Positions 33,501 through 44,288 of a stretch of DNA of 64,000 nt are shown here, piece by piece (the stretch's first letter is position 1; each line of letters opens with the position of its first letter). Source of the stretch: Anthopleura xanthogrammica. Lineage: Eukaryota > Cnidaria > Anthozoa > Actiniaria > Actiniidae. The notes beneath the pieces were generated by a model, which saw only the letters and a list, made by a program, of their open reading frames with translations, was not told where the DNA came from and did no database searches. Where the stretch lies: NCBI GenBank assembly GCA_964019055.1, contig OZ025221.1, forward strand, positions 6,664,468 to 6,728,467, in the 5' to 3' direction. The position numbers and the translations under genes were made by a program.

Positions 33501-34899
33501 GGCATTCATTCATCTTCATTGCCTTTGCTATAACCGACCCTTCTCCAAGAACGCTAAGTCAAGAACAGCATAGAAAGTGTTAACGTTGCTGTAAAACCAT
33601 TTTAGATTAGTATTTTATGTATGATTTGAACTACAAAATACTAGAAAATAATTTTACATCTCAAGTAAAAAGCCATTTTAATGCATGTTTACAACTATTG
33701 AATGACAGTACTGACAGCTAAACAGCGAATCAAGAAGCGACTTTTCTTTGAAAACGTACTGTGTGAAAACTAAGCGAAAGTTGAGAGTTTACAGTTCGCT
33801 AATATAAGTTTTTTTCCTCTTAGCATTTGCTAATAACTGCAAAAACACAATTTCAAAATACTTTCTTTGAAAACAAGTTAGCTGGACAACATCAAAAGGG
33901 ATAAAAGCGACAAATATGTCGTTCAAGTTAAAAGTTTTGAAGTACAGCTTGCCGTGAACGAGTCGCCAGCGATCAGACCATGTGCTTTGGATATTTTTCA
34001 CTCCTGTAGCTTGAACAATTTCGCTACTATTTTCTTTGAATGGTGAATTATCTGAAGATTTTATTATTTCAAGACTGGATTGATAACTTATTATCAATTA
34101 ATCTGTGATAAATAGCTGAATTCGTCTCTCTACAACTACTCGACAGTTTGCCGGTAAGATTTGATCTTAACTATTTTCAAAACAAAAAACGAGCCTCTAC
34201 TCGCTGTGCTTTTTCGCTAAACGGAAAGAAATTTGCTTTAAAACTATTGTTAGCTGTTTTCTACATATTGTACAATTATTGTAGTTGTGGTGTTGAATTT
34301 ATTTTTCGAAAAAACCACAGAAGACAACAGGTAGTAAAACGAGAACATTCAAAACTCCAACTCAAATTGTTTGGCGAAAACTAGAAAGAAAAAACGACTT
34401 TCTACTACAAAACATGATTTATTAGGTCTTGAATTTGTCTAGTTATCATAATTTGAGGCCTTCCTATGTGTGTATTGAACAGTTTTCTGAAATTTTTCCA
34501 TTTTAATCTATAAAACACTGATATTTTTGGGAATTTCACTCATTTCACTGGGGAAATTTGCCGCTTTTGGCCGTGTTTCCATAGCGACCTAATTGGTACT
34601 CCCGCGGAGTACCAATTAACGCTCTAATTGTACTCCTCTAGACCAATCAGAATCGAGTAATTTTGTCGAGTGTACTATAAGTATTAGTATCAGCAGTAAT
34701 ACTGGAGTGATATATTTGGAACAGTCATGATTTTTGCAAACTAGCATAATAGATGTTTTAGGAGCTCAAGTCCGAGTCCTAGATTAAGGGAAGTCCTTTT
34801 TTCTTCACTTATAGGTTTGGCGACGCAAGCTGGAAGGGCCCACTGCAAGAAAAGGGGTATCATACCCTTGGGAAGCTGAGATGTTACGGACAAATCTGA
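29391..34899 (+). CDS. Secreted PAN/apple + CNTNAP-type fibrinogen-like protein (gene C)
   Basis: Six phase-consistent exons: 29391-29460, 29983-30245, 30669-30726, 31087-31407, 31854-32055, 34815-34899; 999 nt, 332 aa. Exon 1 is a signal peptide (AVAVLSLVLLLRCKFAQ). Exon 2 is a PAN/apple domain (ECELACHLDFDCGMFNY ... ICELL). Exon 3 adds 19 residues with four Cys (CFTNLCGHSSDPHCHRFCT) that A and B lack and that are not a canonical EGF. Exons 4-6 are the fibrinogen-like module (FQVFCDMRDKDG, HCEQYIKYEC, LNYWGGAPPNSGKCAC, LGKLRCYGQI-stop). Unlike A and B, the intron at 31408-31853 can be spliced as GT-AG: donor ATAA|GTATCA, acceptor TTTCAG|ACGATGCC, giving one residue fewer at the junction. It is divergent from B and convergent with the XPR1-like gene. 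Confidence 0.85.
30415..30503. repeat. (GA)n microsatellite
   Basis: Almost uninterrupted ga dinucleotides in intron 2 of gene C. Confidence 0.95.
32440..32951. mobile_element. Composite inverted-repeat element
   Basis: The left part (32443-32583) is a long hairpin (ggtctgatatcaaacgcgcg ... gcaagtttgatatcagacc). Beyond it, ttattatatccattttgaaa (about 32585) pairs with tttcaaagtggatataataa (about 32930). The interior has short direct repeats (gattcggactcaaaatagtg twice). Last intron of gene C. Confidence 0.6.
33292..33451. repeat. Long near-perfect palindrome
   Basis: gaaatcgcacgacctcgagt ... gaaggtcgtgcgatt, with inner arms ggaaattaataggtacgagt / gcctattaattccaaattg and atgttttgaaagttcttg / aagaactttcaaaacat. 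About 160 bp with a short loop (gcacgagcctttaggcgagtgc). Last intron of gene C. Confidence 0.8.
33457..34686. mobile_element. Possible about 1.2-kb inverted-terminal element
   Basis: tatagttcactcgacaaaat (about 33461) and attttgtcgagtgtactata (about 34660) are near-perfect inverted ends. Just inside the right end is a palindrome, ggtactcccgcggagtacc. No transposase-like frame is seen; non-autonomous if real. Confidence 0.45.
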
Positions 34900-35235
34900 A
34901 CAAACCGTGCCAGCCAAGCAAAATCAGTAGACTAGTAGTAGTTAAGCCGTAGTGATTCTTTCACAACCATGCATGTGTTCTTTCATTTCCGGTAAATAAA
35001 ATAAAATAAAACTACAACGGTCAAACGTTACTGAACTGCAAATGTAAACGGCCGGCTAAAGACTAAAAATAAAAATGATTAAAAAAAATCATTCCTATAT
35101 TAAGTGCTGAAGATCGTATATAGGAGTTTGATAGAGCTGCAACGTTGATCGAGAGAAACTAGGCTGGTAAGGAGATTTACCAATTTCGCTGATTATTAAA
35201 TCTCATCAGTCAACGAAAAAGAAAATGCGTAGACA

Positions 35236-35376
35236 TCTTCGTCTTCTTCTTCTTCTTCTTCTTCGTCTTCTTCTTCGTCTTCTTCTTCGTCTTCTTCTTC
35301 TTCTTCTTCTTCTTCTTCTTCTTCTTCTTCTTCTTCTTCTTCTTCTTCTTCTTCTTCTTCTTCTTTTTCTTCTTCT
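35236..35376. repeat. (TTC)n / (GAA)n microsatellite in the XPR1-like 3' region
   Basis: About 140 bp of ttc with some tcg. On the minus strand it follows the XPR1-like stop codon at 35433 by about 60 bases and reads as poly-Glu/Asp in one frame, poly-Arg in another. Confidence 0.95.
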
Positions 35377-35432
35377 TGTTCTTTTCTGCAAGTCACTGAT
35401 AATTCTGTTTCCAATTCAGACATAAAACTATC

Positions 35433-38400
35433 TCAATCTTGAGACTCGGTTTCTTCGTCTTCTTCATATTCTTGTAGTTCTTCAATGCTATGGTCAATAA
35501 CAACACATTTTGTCCGATTAATGTGTTCATTCTCGACACGAAAGAAGTTCCAAATAAATCTCCTGCAATTAATTGGAAGCAAAAACTTAGATTCAAACAA
35601 AGTGATAATTTTTTAGAATGTTGTACTAATAATACTATATTTTATCTCGGTCCCTGGAACTTTCGACATCGTATTTTAATTAGCATTTCCCATTATTCTG
35701 CCAAGAGAATTTATGAAATACGAGTTTTTCCTTCTATAAATTAATCGTAAACGCTAGTCGAACTCATTGCGGAATTATAATTTAATCAACAAGAAAAGTC
35801 TACATTGTATACTCAGAAAATGCTCGAAAAATGCTAACCAAAAATATTGACCCATAATTCCTTTCGGGGAAGGTGATCAACTCAGCTGGTGTAGGATGGC
35901 ATTGAAAGCGAAAGTAACGCCTAATTATAGTTAGCCATCATTCTCTCACTAACCGAAATTCTCATTGAAGGCACCACAACCTTCTCATTGGATCCGCCCC
36001 TGACATTATTAATCTAATATATGTGTCTGTTAATTAAGGCCTACATGGTTATTACAGAATTAACGTTAAGGTCATAAACATTTTTAGACTTACCTAAATA
36101 ATTCAACGACGGCTAAAAATCCCACTAAGACTTCTGAATTAAATAATCCTGCCTCACCAACTGATAAGGTTAGAATCCATGAAAACCGAAGCACAAGATC
36201 ACTGGCCATAGCAAAATAGTAGAAACTCTGTAGTAATAAGAAAAATTCAGTCCACCTTCAGAAACAGGTTCTTTCATATACCAATAAGAAACCTTATTCC
36301 CGAAATTCCTGGAAAAACAATGAAGAGATCCCTGGACTGTCTAAAGTACAATTACAAAAGGAAATGTAGGATAAGAAAAACACGATTCCCGCTCATACTG
36401 GAAAGAATCCTGGGAATGCACCCAACCTGCTGCAACAGTGAATGGGGAATATAGATTGCGATGACGATGCCATGGCATTGATAATGAATCATGTCCTGAA
36501 GAAATATCCGTCATAATCTTTAACGGTTTTTTTGTGATCCAAGCATGCAAGAATGGAATAGTGGCAAAAAATATATTCAACTTTGATGTTGTTGTGAAGA
36601 AGAAGTGCTCCTACTGGTGGTCCCTCTTCGGCGCTCCGTTTAAACTTAAAGTTACTAGGCAGGTCTGTACAGGCCCCAAAGGCCCACATTTTGGTACTCA
36701 AGGTTAAACATTTAGACTGCAGTTGGTTAGAGTGAACGACACTTATAAATTACCCCAAAAGTCCTAGGTATGGGCCTGCAAGGACTAGCGAGTTTTGCTT
36801 TGCAGTTAGTGCACATACCACTGAGCAGAAGTGCACGTGTTCCACCAAATGAAATTAATAAGAGCTAAGTATCCGCAATTCGTTCACATACCTTGTGTTT
36901 AAACATGCGTCTGGTTCGTAGTAGGTTGTCCTCCCTTTGTAGTAATCCCCAGTCCATTTTAATGTCCCACGTAAACGTGTAACATGTACTTACAAATGCA
37001 GACACCACCCAGCCAAAGAAATAAAAGTCCAATTGTGTTGATCCAATCTTCTCTGAAAAAATGAAATGATCCACACATTTTATATCGTAGTCTGAAACTC
37101 TTATTGTGCAGATGAGTAGAACTATAACTGGTTTTTTTCGGGATTTTCACCCTGCATTATTTGAGTTTTCAGTTTTGAGGACAACGTTTCGACGAAACTT
37201 GGCTCGTCCTCTTCAGGTCTTGATGGAATGCTGAAATGCTAGTATTCAAAACAGAGATGGACTACTGAAAATCACCACTGAGGACGAGCAAATGCAGGGT
37301 CAAAATACCGAGAAAACAAATAGTTATAACATTTTATACCAATTTTCATGAAGTGACATGACCAAAACAATTGCAAACGTCAGGGCTTTTGGTTTCCGTC
37401 AACCGTTTGAAGTCCAAGATCATCTTCCTTGATCTACAGAGCTCTCACTTATACTCATTTCTTTTTTGCACTTACCTTTTCGAGCGGTGACAATTGTGGA
37501 GAAAAACACAACGAAAAACGTAGTTGAATATTTTCCTGCGTTGGCTAAATGAGGAAACTTTTGTTTTGTATCATTGTAGCGCCGTAAACTCTGCGAAAAC
37601 CGCCACCAGGCCGGTAAGCAGGCTACAAGGGGTCGAATACCGTATAACTTACTGCCGCACTGTGCTCTGTCTGTAAAGAAGAGGTAGATATGATGAGTAC
37701 GCTAGATGCAACACTACTAATACTCCATATCTTGTGAACCTTTTCTATATATTGGCCAAAACGTTTAAACTGCGCCCTATGAGATGCATTTCTTCAGTGT
37801 TGCTTAGACGACCGTTTGGAAATTAACGTATAACATGTACGTATACTTAGCTTCACCTTGAACGGAGTAGAAATCCAAGGCGTAGTAACACGCGATATAT
37901 TCCATGTCAAGAATCGCTACAACCAAACTATTTAACTGATCTGCCAACCAGAAATCGACAAAAACCAACTGGATGAAATGGAGTTGTTAGCACGCGCCAC
38001 TAAAACATAAAAACAACATGGAATTCCAATGTCATTTAAGGTACGAGCAAAAAAATCGTGCAACCATGTGTTGCGCAACATTGTTGCGTTGCAAGTTGAA
38101 AAGTGAATGTTGTTCGTATTACCATCCCGCGCGCAACAAATTTTCTTTGTTGTAGAGGGTAGAAAGAGCTTCTACTTCTGCAGCAAAGTTGCGCAACAAA
38201 ATTTTGTTGTTGTAAGTGGTGGTAATACTAGCCAGATTCACTCTGCAACTTGCAACGCAACAATGTTGCGCTACAAGTTACCAATTTTGTTGCTTGTATA
38301 TCCGCAATTTGTGTGCGAACAAGATATCTTCTACGAGGGAAACGTACGGTATAGTACGACTTGAGCGGGGTTTCACCTGACCATGTAAATAAAGACATAG

Positions 38401-41400
38401 GACATAGACAGGGAATGGATTGCATGTGGCTTACCAGTGTTCGTATCAACCAAAACCTTGCGCTGCGATGGCAAACTTTCAAAGTATTCCCGAAGAAAAT
38501 AACCAGAAAACACGTTAGAGCTAAAGGATGGAAATATCTTGATACGTTGAATTGATGAGAGAAGATAAACAATACTACGCTAATCCCCCAGACGACTGCA
38601 AAGAAAGTGGCTTTCTGGATGGAAGAAAAAAACATTACAAAATCAAAAACAATTATGAATAAGATTCTTTAAGTTGCATCAAAGTAAACGAATTTTTTCG
38701 TACAGTCTTGGCCGACAAAGGCGGAAAAAAGATGAATGCGCTGCGCTGCTGGCTTAAACTATTCGCGCACTGTAGGGCGTAGGTAATGGCAATTTCTACG
38801 CTTGAAATCAAATATAAGCACACTGATCTTTGACAACTAATAGAGCAGTTCAGTTTTCGTATGACTATGAAAAACTTACGGCACGGATTGCGCAGAAAAT
38901 CGCAGTGTTTCTCAGTTGAGAATGTGGACTCATTTATGCAGGGTTGGCCTCATTTTAGCGTCAAAATATTTACAAATACCAACGGTAAAGTAAAGAATGC
39001 AAAGCAACACAGACACTTTGAAACTCCATGGACCTTCACTGATCATGAAAGAAGAAAGAAGCAAATAAAGTACAAGAAATCGAGGCTTAAACTGAGGAAA
39101 AGAGAATTCGAAACTGCATGAAACATCTGCGTGACAAAGCTCCATTATTGAAGCAAGTTCCAATCAATTAATTGGAACTGGCTATCACTTTTTCGAATCA
39201 TATAGCAAACAGTAAATAACACTTTTACCTCTAAAATTTGTATAGCACTAAGGTGTCCATGGTCTAGTTCAATGATCTTAGCATGGTTAATCCCTGCCGC
39301 TTTCCATCCACAGATGTTCATACCAAACAAGAAGAACGACAGAATAAACATAAATAATCCCCGGTACATTCGAAATGCTGGCTCCCATTGGATGTCTCTT
39401 TCTGATTTGATAGCTAGAGATTAAGCAGATACATAGTGTAAAATGATCGTGATTTGAAATGGTAATGAAGCTATTTATTAAGCGGGAAATACACGTTGCG
39501 ATTTGTCGGCCCAATTCATCGTCCCGACACCATTGGGAAGTAAATCGTGTAGTTTAGAGCCCGATTCAAGCCCGATTCAAGTCCGATTCGAAAAAAATTG
39601 AAGTAATTATTTTTTATTCTTGGTACCCCCAGATCCTGGGTCCTCGCCACCCCCTGCATGCTTTCCGACATATTCTGGCGAAGAATCGGGCCGAAATCGC
39701 AGCGTGTAGATGGCCTTCAATCAATGACGTCATTCAAAGCAGCGTTCACTACTCACTACATAAAGAAAACATGAAATGTTTTAGGACTAAGGCCTTGATT
39801 AAAATCGTGAGTAAATTCCGGAGTTGTTGAGTAAAAAAGCGTGATACTAGCCTGATGACCTTTGCGCGCAACAAGTATCATCATGTGATCCCGGCCTACA
39901 ACATTACTGGCAATGAATTGATGTTCTCGATCAGCGAAATTTCCCTTTACCGCTGACCAGAATTCTGCGATGCGTGAGTTGCTCTCCTTAATTTATAGTT
40001 TTGTTACTAGAAAGTTTTATATGTGACATCAAAATTCTTTGGCCAGCAAACAGCTTTACACCGTGTGGGAGACACTGTGAGAAACATATACGCACCTGCT
40101 ACAACCATAACTGTAAATAACACGATGCACATTCCAACAAACAACCCAAGCCGAAATATCTGGTAAAAAGAGTGTTCGTCCTAAAGAGAAAAAGAAAGAT
40201 AACATCGTTCATATAAATAATAATTTATATATAGGGAGGAGAGCCATGATATTCATTGAAACATGCAATCGCATTAATTTGTCTAGACCCTTCAAACGTA
40301 TTGTTTTTCCCCTTTTCAGAACCACCTATACCATTTCCTTGAGTATCATGTGATGAAAAGGTTAACCTCGGCCCTGTCAGTGTCGCGGATACAATCTATA
40401 CAGGCACAAATTCTCTGCGCTTGCTGGAGTACTAGATTTTCGCGCCAAGAAAAGACTTGGAGCTGGTTAACAGTCATTAATGGACAGACAGACATAATAT
40501 TACCTTAGACTTATGTCCATCTTGCTCTAGTTTGACTCGTTTAGCTGGATTTTTCTCATGATATGTTTTATCGATATCCTCTTTCTGCAGATGGAATAAA
40601 ACTTTTGGAGTGAGGTTATAAGGAGTGGCATACCATAGGCAGGTACTTCAGGGATGGCACAACGCTTGCAGCAGACTTGCAATGATTGTAAAAAAAACTC
40701 GCGCAGATTGCAGTGGTAACTGCAGGAAATCACGATTTCCGTTTAAACGATCATGGCGCAAATGATTGATAGTCATCCAATCAAAATATTTTGATACCGC
40801 AAGTTCACGGTCACGGTATAACGTCACAGCTATGATATCCGTACCGGATATCCATTTGCATTCATCCAAAATCTTCTTTAATAAAGTTAAAAAAAACCCT
40901 CGAAGCACAGGAGAGAACCAAAAAACAACTCTACTCACACGAACATAACCGAGTTTCAAGCTCCACTTAGAACATGTTTTGCTGTCTGGTGTTCACGCTA
41001 GGATGCAAACGACTGTATTTTCCTGAATTTAAATTTGATTAAGATTTTGATTTGAACATGATCGCCCGCATGATCGATCATTTGTCAAATGAAGGTCAAG
41101 CCGTGAAGTCCTTGCAAAATACATAGTTTTGCAACTATGATATACATAGTTTTAAAAGTGACATTCGTTTTTAAAAGACCTGAAGTTTATTTTGTCATTC
41201 CCATTTCGGCATGCTAAAAAGTACTAAGCCTGCGTAGCAGGCCCTCGCGAGGGGAGGGGTGACGCTGGCTAGCTAAAAAGGTCATCTCGATGTGTTTTCA
41301 TAAAGTCAGACCTCCCTTGAAGCTCCCTTGTTGCTCCCCAAGATCTGGCGTGCTAAACCACTAAAATATTTTTCATCAAAGGAAAACTACTAGTCCATGT

Positions 41401-42058
41401 ACCAATTTCAGCAAAAAATGCTCTATTGTTAAAACCTATAAAATACATGCCGAATACTGTAAAAGAAAAAAGAAAACGATTGCAGGAGAAATGCAATTTG
41501 ATCCCAATTTAAATTAGTACGATAAGTGAGAAATTGTCTTCAGAAAAGATCAATTGTGTTGGACCGTTAAAATCCCACAAAATAGCCTAAAAACTCACAG
41601 ACCAAAGGAAATATCAAGGAAAAAATTACACGAAGGTAAGAAGATCACTGGACTTGGAATGTCCTGTCTTGAAAATGAAGTATCAGTTTATAGAGAGGTG
41701 ATGGCTTTTTTTACGGCCAAGGTCATTGTGCAATCAATCTAAGTAGATTTTTTTTTTTCTTGAGTAATTTTACTGTACTAAACTATTTTAATAAAACGTT
41801 CAACAATTCGTGATTTTATTCACACTATTATTTTGAATTATTCAACCATATATTTAACAATAGCGAGTAAAGTCTAAATGCAAATGAAGCAACGAAGAAA
41901 TATATTTTGAAATTCAAGATGTTTTATTGCATTATTTAAACAAAACTTACCTCTTTCGTATTTTGTTTCTTGTCTTCTTTAGATTTCCTTAACCAAAGTC
42001 TTCTCTGCTGCCTGTCGTCTAGGGCCTGGATGACTCTTAAGGTAGCGCAGAAATGCAT
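35433..42058 (-). CDS. XPR1: XPR1/EXS-family membrane protein, without recognisable SPX domain, possible pseudogene
   Basis: Ten exons: 41951-42058, 40504-40584, 40096-40180, 39229-39413, 38435-38614, 37857-37999 (or to 37968), 37476-37670, 36892-37052, 36094-36227, 35433-35562. Similarity to the phosphate exporter XPR1 is clear through the EXS region: [82 protein letters not shown]. Several hydrophobic membrane spans are present. The first in-frame ATG (42058) lies where the SPX domain should end, so about 180 N-terminal residues are missing. In exon 6 the conserved [11 protein letters not shown] and VDFWLADQ lie in different frames because of one extra T in a T5 run (37961-37965 as A5). Using an internal acceptor at 37969-37970 restores frame but drops about ten conserved residues, giving 456 aa. 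It could be a truncated duplicate, a pseudogene, or a sequence error. The native protein is a plasma-membrane phosphate exporter. Confidence 0.85.
38052..38277. mobile_element. Inverted-repeat element (MITE-like)
   Basis: gcgcaacattgttgcgttgc ... gcaacgcaacaatgttgcgc are inverted, with further inner pairs around ttgcgcaacaaaattttgtt. It lies in the XPR1-like intron between exons 5 and 6. Confidence 0.65.
40985..41950. other. XPR1-like intron 1, no recognisable content
   Basis: No exon, repeat or RNA gene is apparent to me in this stretch. The short frame at 41554-41742 shows no protein features. Confidence 0.4.
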
Positions 42059-44288
42059 AGCTGGTCACCGGTTAGCTGCCGGTCCGTCTGCTAGTAAGAG
42101 CCAAAGCCGGAGAGTGGACCAGTCTAGTAATGCTAGAATCCGAAATTCAGAAGCGAAATTCGAGCCTCAGTTAAAGAACCAGGCCAAGGTTTCTTTAATT
42201 TCATCAAAATAACAGATAACTCTCAAGCAATGAGAAGATAACGAGTTGTTTAGATACAAAGGTCACTGCTGAAAAAATAAATAGAATCACTCGGTGCATT
42301 TGAATGATAAAAGAATTGTCACGTGATAGATATTTAAAGTTCACCGCTACGTGACCGGTCAGCGGGTTGCTTTCCGGCAGACCTCAGAGAAAACCCGTCA
42401 TGATATCAATTCATGGCCTTAATTTTTTCCAGCCGTCGAGAGGAATTTTTCCCAACTGCAACTCTAGCTTTCCTAACCACTTCACCCAGGTCAAATGCTA
42501 AGTTAGCAGCAGATCAGGCCAGTAGTCAATGTTAATATAAGAAAACAAAATTAATTATATAAACTCAGTCTGCCATATTTTTTATTTTTTTCCTCGGCTC
42601 ATTTTTAGGACAAGAGTTACTTCTCTGAGGGAGCCGGATAAACAATGCTTTATGCTCGATCATCAGCCTCGATTCAGCCAATCAGAGCGAGCATTGGATC
42701 AGGTGATTCCAGTATTCATGACTAGCCAGGATGTACGTGGACCTCTTCAGCCTAGGCCGTGGTCCGGATGAGTGCTCAGAACTAAGGTTATCCTGCTAAT
42801 AGAACTAGCATTCAAGATATCTTAGTTCGCCTTAACCCATTAAGTCGAACTACTCTTTGGAAATTAAAACTAAGCCTTAGGTTTTAGTTTTCAGAAATGT
42901 TTTTCGTCAATCTACTTGACTGGACCATGTAAGCCTTCTCCGCAAATATACACTCTGTAACTCTCTCAGTTGAAATTCCTTAGAACTGGGAATCCTGTGG
43001 TTAGGATTAGTCCTTGCAACTGACAGGACAGGAAAATTAGTGAAGGAAAAGGGAAAAGCACTGAGAAAGGCCCTCAGAATCGAACAAACGAAAGAATCAT
43101 GGCAATAACCTTTTTTAATGTACTGAAAGTCCATGCATACCTGAGGCCCATCGGGCCAATCACTGATAAGATACCTCTCGGCCTTGATTCACATTTTTGA
43201 TTGTCGGCCTTCCCAGACTATATTTTTTCTCTTTTCATGTCAGATGTGCAGTTTTTAGTTTCAAAATTGTCGGAAGTTCCATACCGTTTTACAAAGCAAA
43301 CGAAATTATTATAAGAGTTAGTTTCAGACATCATCATACATTTCTGTAAAATATTTGCCTTCATATTTAGGATTGGTATAAACTAAGGTCTCTCCACCTT
43401 TTTACTTCTACAGATCGTCACGCCGATTAGGGGCTAAGAAGCGTGTGACAGGTCGCATGTGCACTGCCATTTGTGGATAAAATTAGCTTGCTTGAGGAAG
43501 AAAGGGAAGAAAGAGCAACAGCACAAACGATGCTGCAATTAAAATTGGGATTCAGTTTTATTCCCGCTTCATGACCCACGAAATCCAAGTCAGTTTGAAT
43601 TCATTTAGTATATTGGAGGAGGCAGAAATGTTCCAGTTCTGGAACGGAATATTTAAAAAAAAATTCTGGAACTTTATAACAAGGGAGCTATCCCTTCCCT
43701 GAAATATGTCGTTTCCTTCTAACTTGTTATCAAGTGTGTGGCGTGCCTTCCTTTTCTTGGATCACTTGGGTTTTATATCATATGGTGTAAATAAGATATC
43801 ATATCATCACTAAAGACACATTACTATGAAAATGTTTAATAAGTGCACTTCTAATACAACACTAATGACTGACATTGCCATAGCAACAGGGCACTAGTGC
43901 AATGAAAACTCGGTTATGGTTTTTTCTCCAACTAGTAGAAAAGTTACAGGAAAAAAATGTCCAAATCTCAGGATAGAAAAAATATCTTCAAATCTATTAC
44001 TACTACCTATTAAATCATCAAGACAAACAAAAGACCTTAGAATGTGACTCAAAACTGACCAGCACAGAATTGGCCATTCCTTCAAAAGGCTGATGAAGTA
44101 TCAAACTCCATATCATTATCTTATGAAATTTATTGGAAATACAAAAATATATTGGATTGGACTATAAATGCAATAAATTGGTTAGACTAAGAGAAAAATT
44201 TGATATAAAATTGTGCTAAGCTTTATGTCATATTTGGTTACATTGATCAAGTCGGCAAAGTCCTTGTGAATTCTAATCAAGTATCTGT
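42059..44288. other. Region between XPR1-like start and myosin last exon; SPX exons not found
   Basis: I looked here on the minus strand for exons of an SPX domain (family start MKF..., PEW, Lys-rich helices) and found none. Short open frames at 42907-43134 and 43894-44085 do not resemble it. The myosin 3' UTR should occupy the right end of this stretch. Confidence 0.45.

Noticed and set aside
35225..35425. Poly-Leu, poly-Arg and poly-Glu open frames
   Set aside because: They are readings of a (TTC)n microsatellite; the poly-Glu one is noted only as a downstream curiosity.
40648..40959. 103-codon minus-strand frame as an SPX exon of the XPR1-like gene
   Set aside because: It begins MKLGY, but the rest does not follow the SPX pattern and it falls between two phase-consistent exons downstream of the SPX position.
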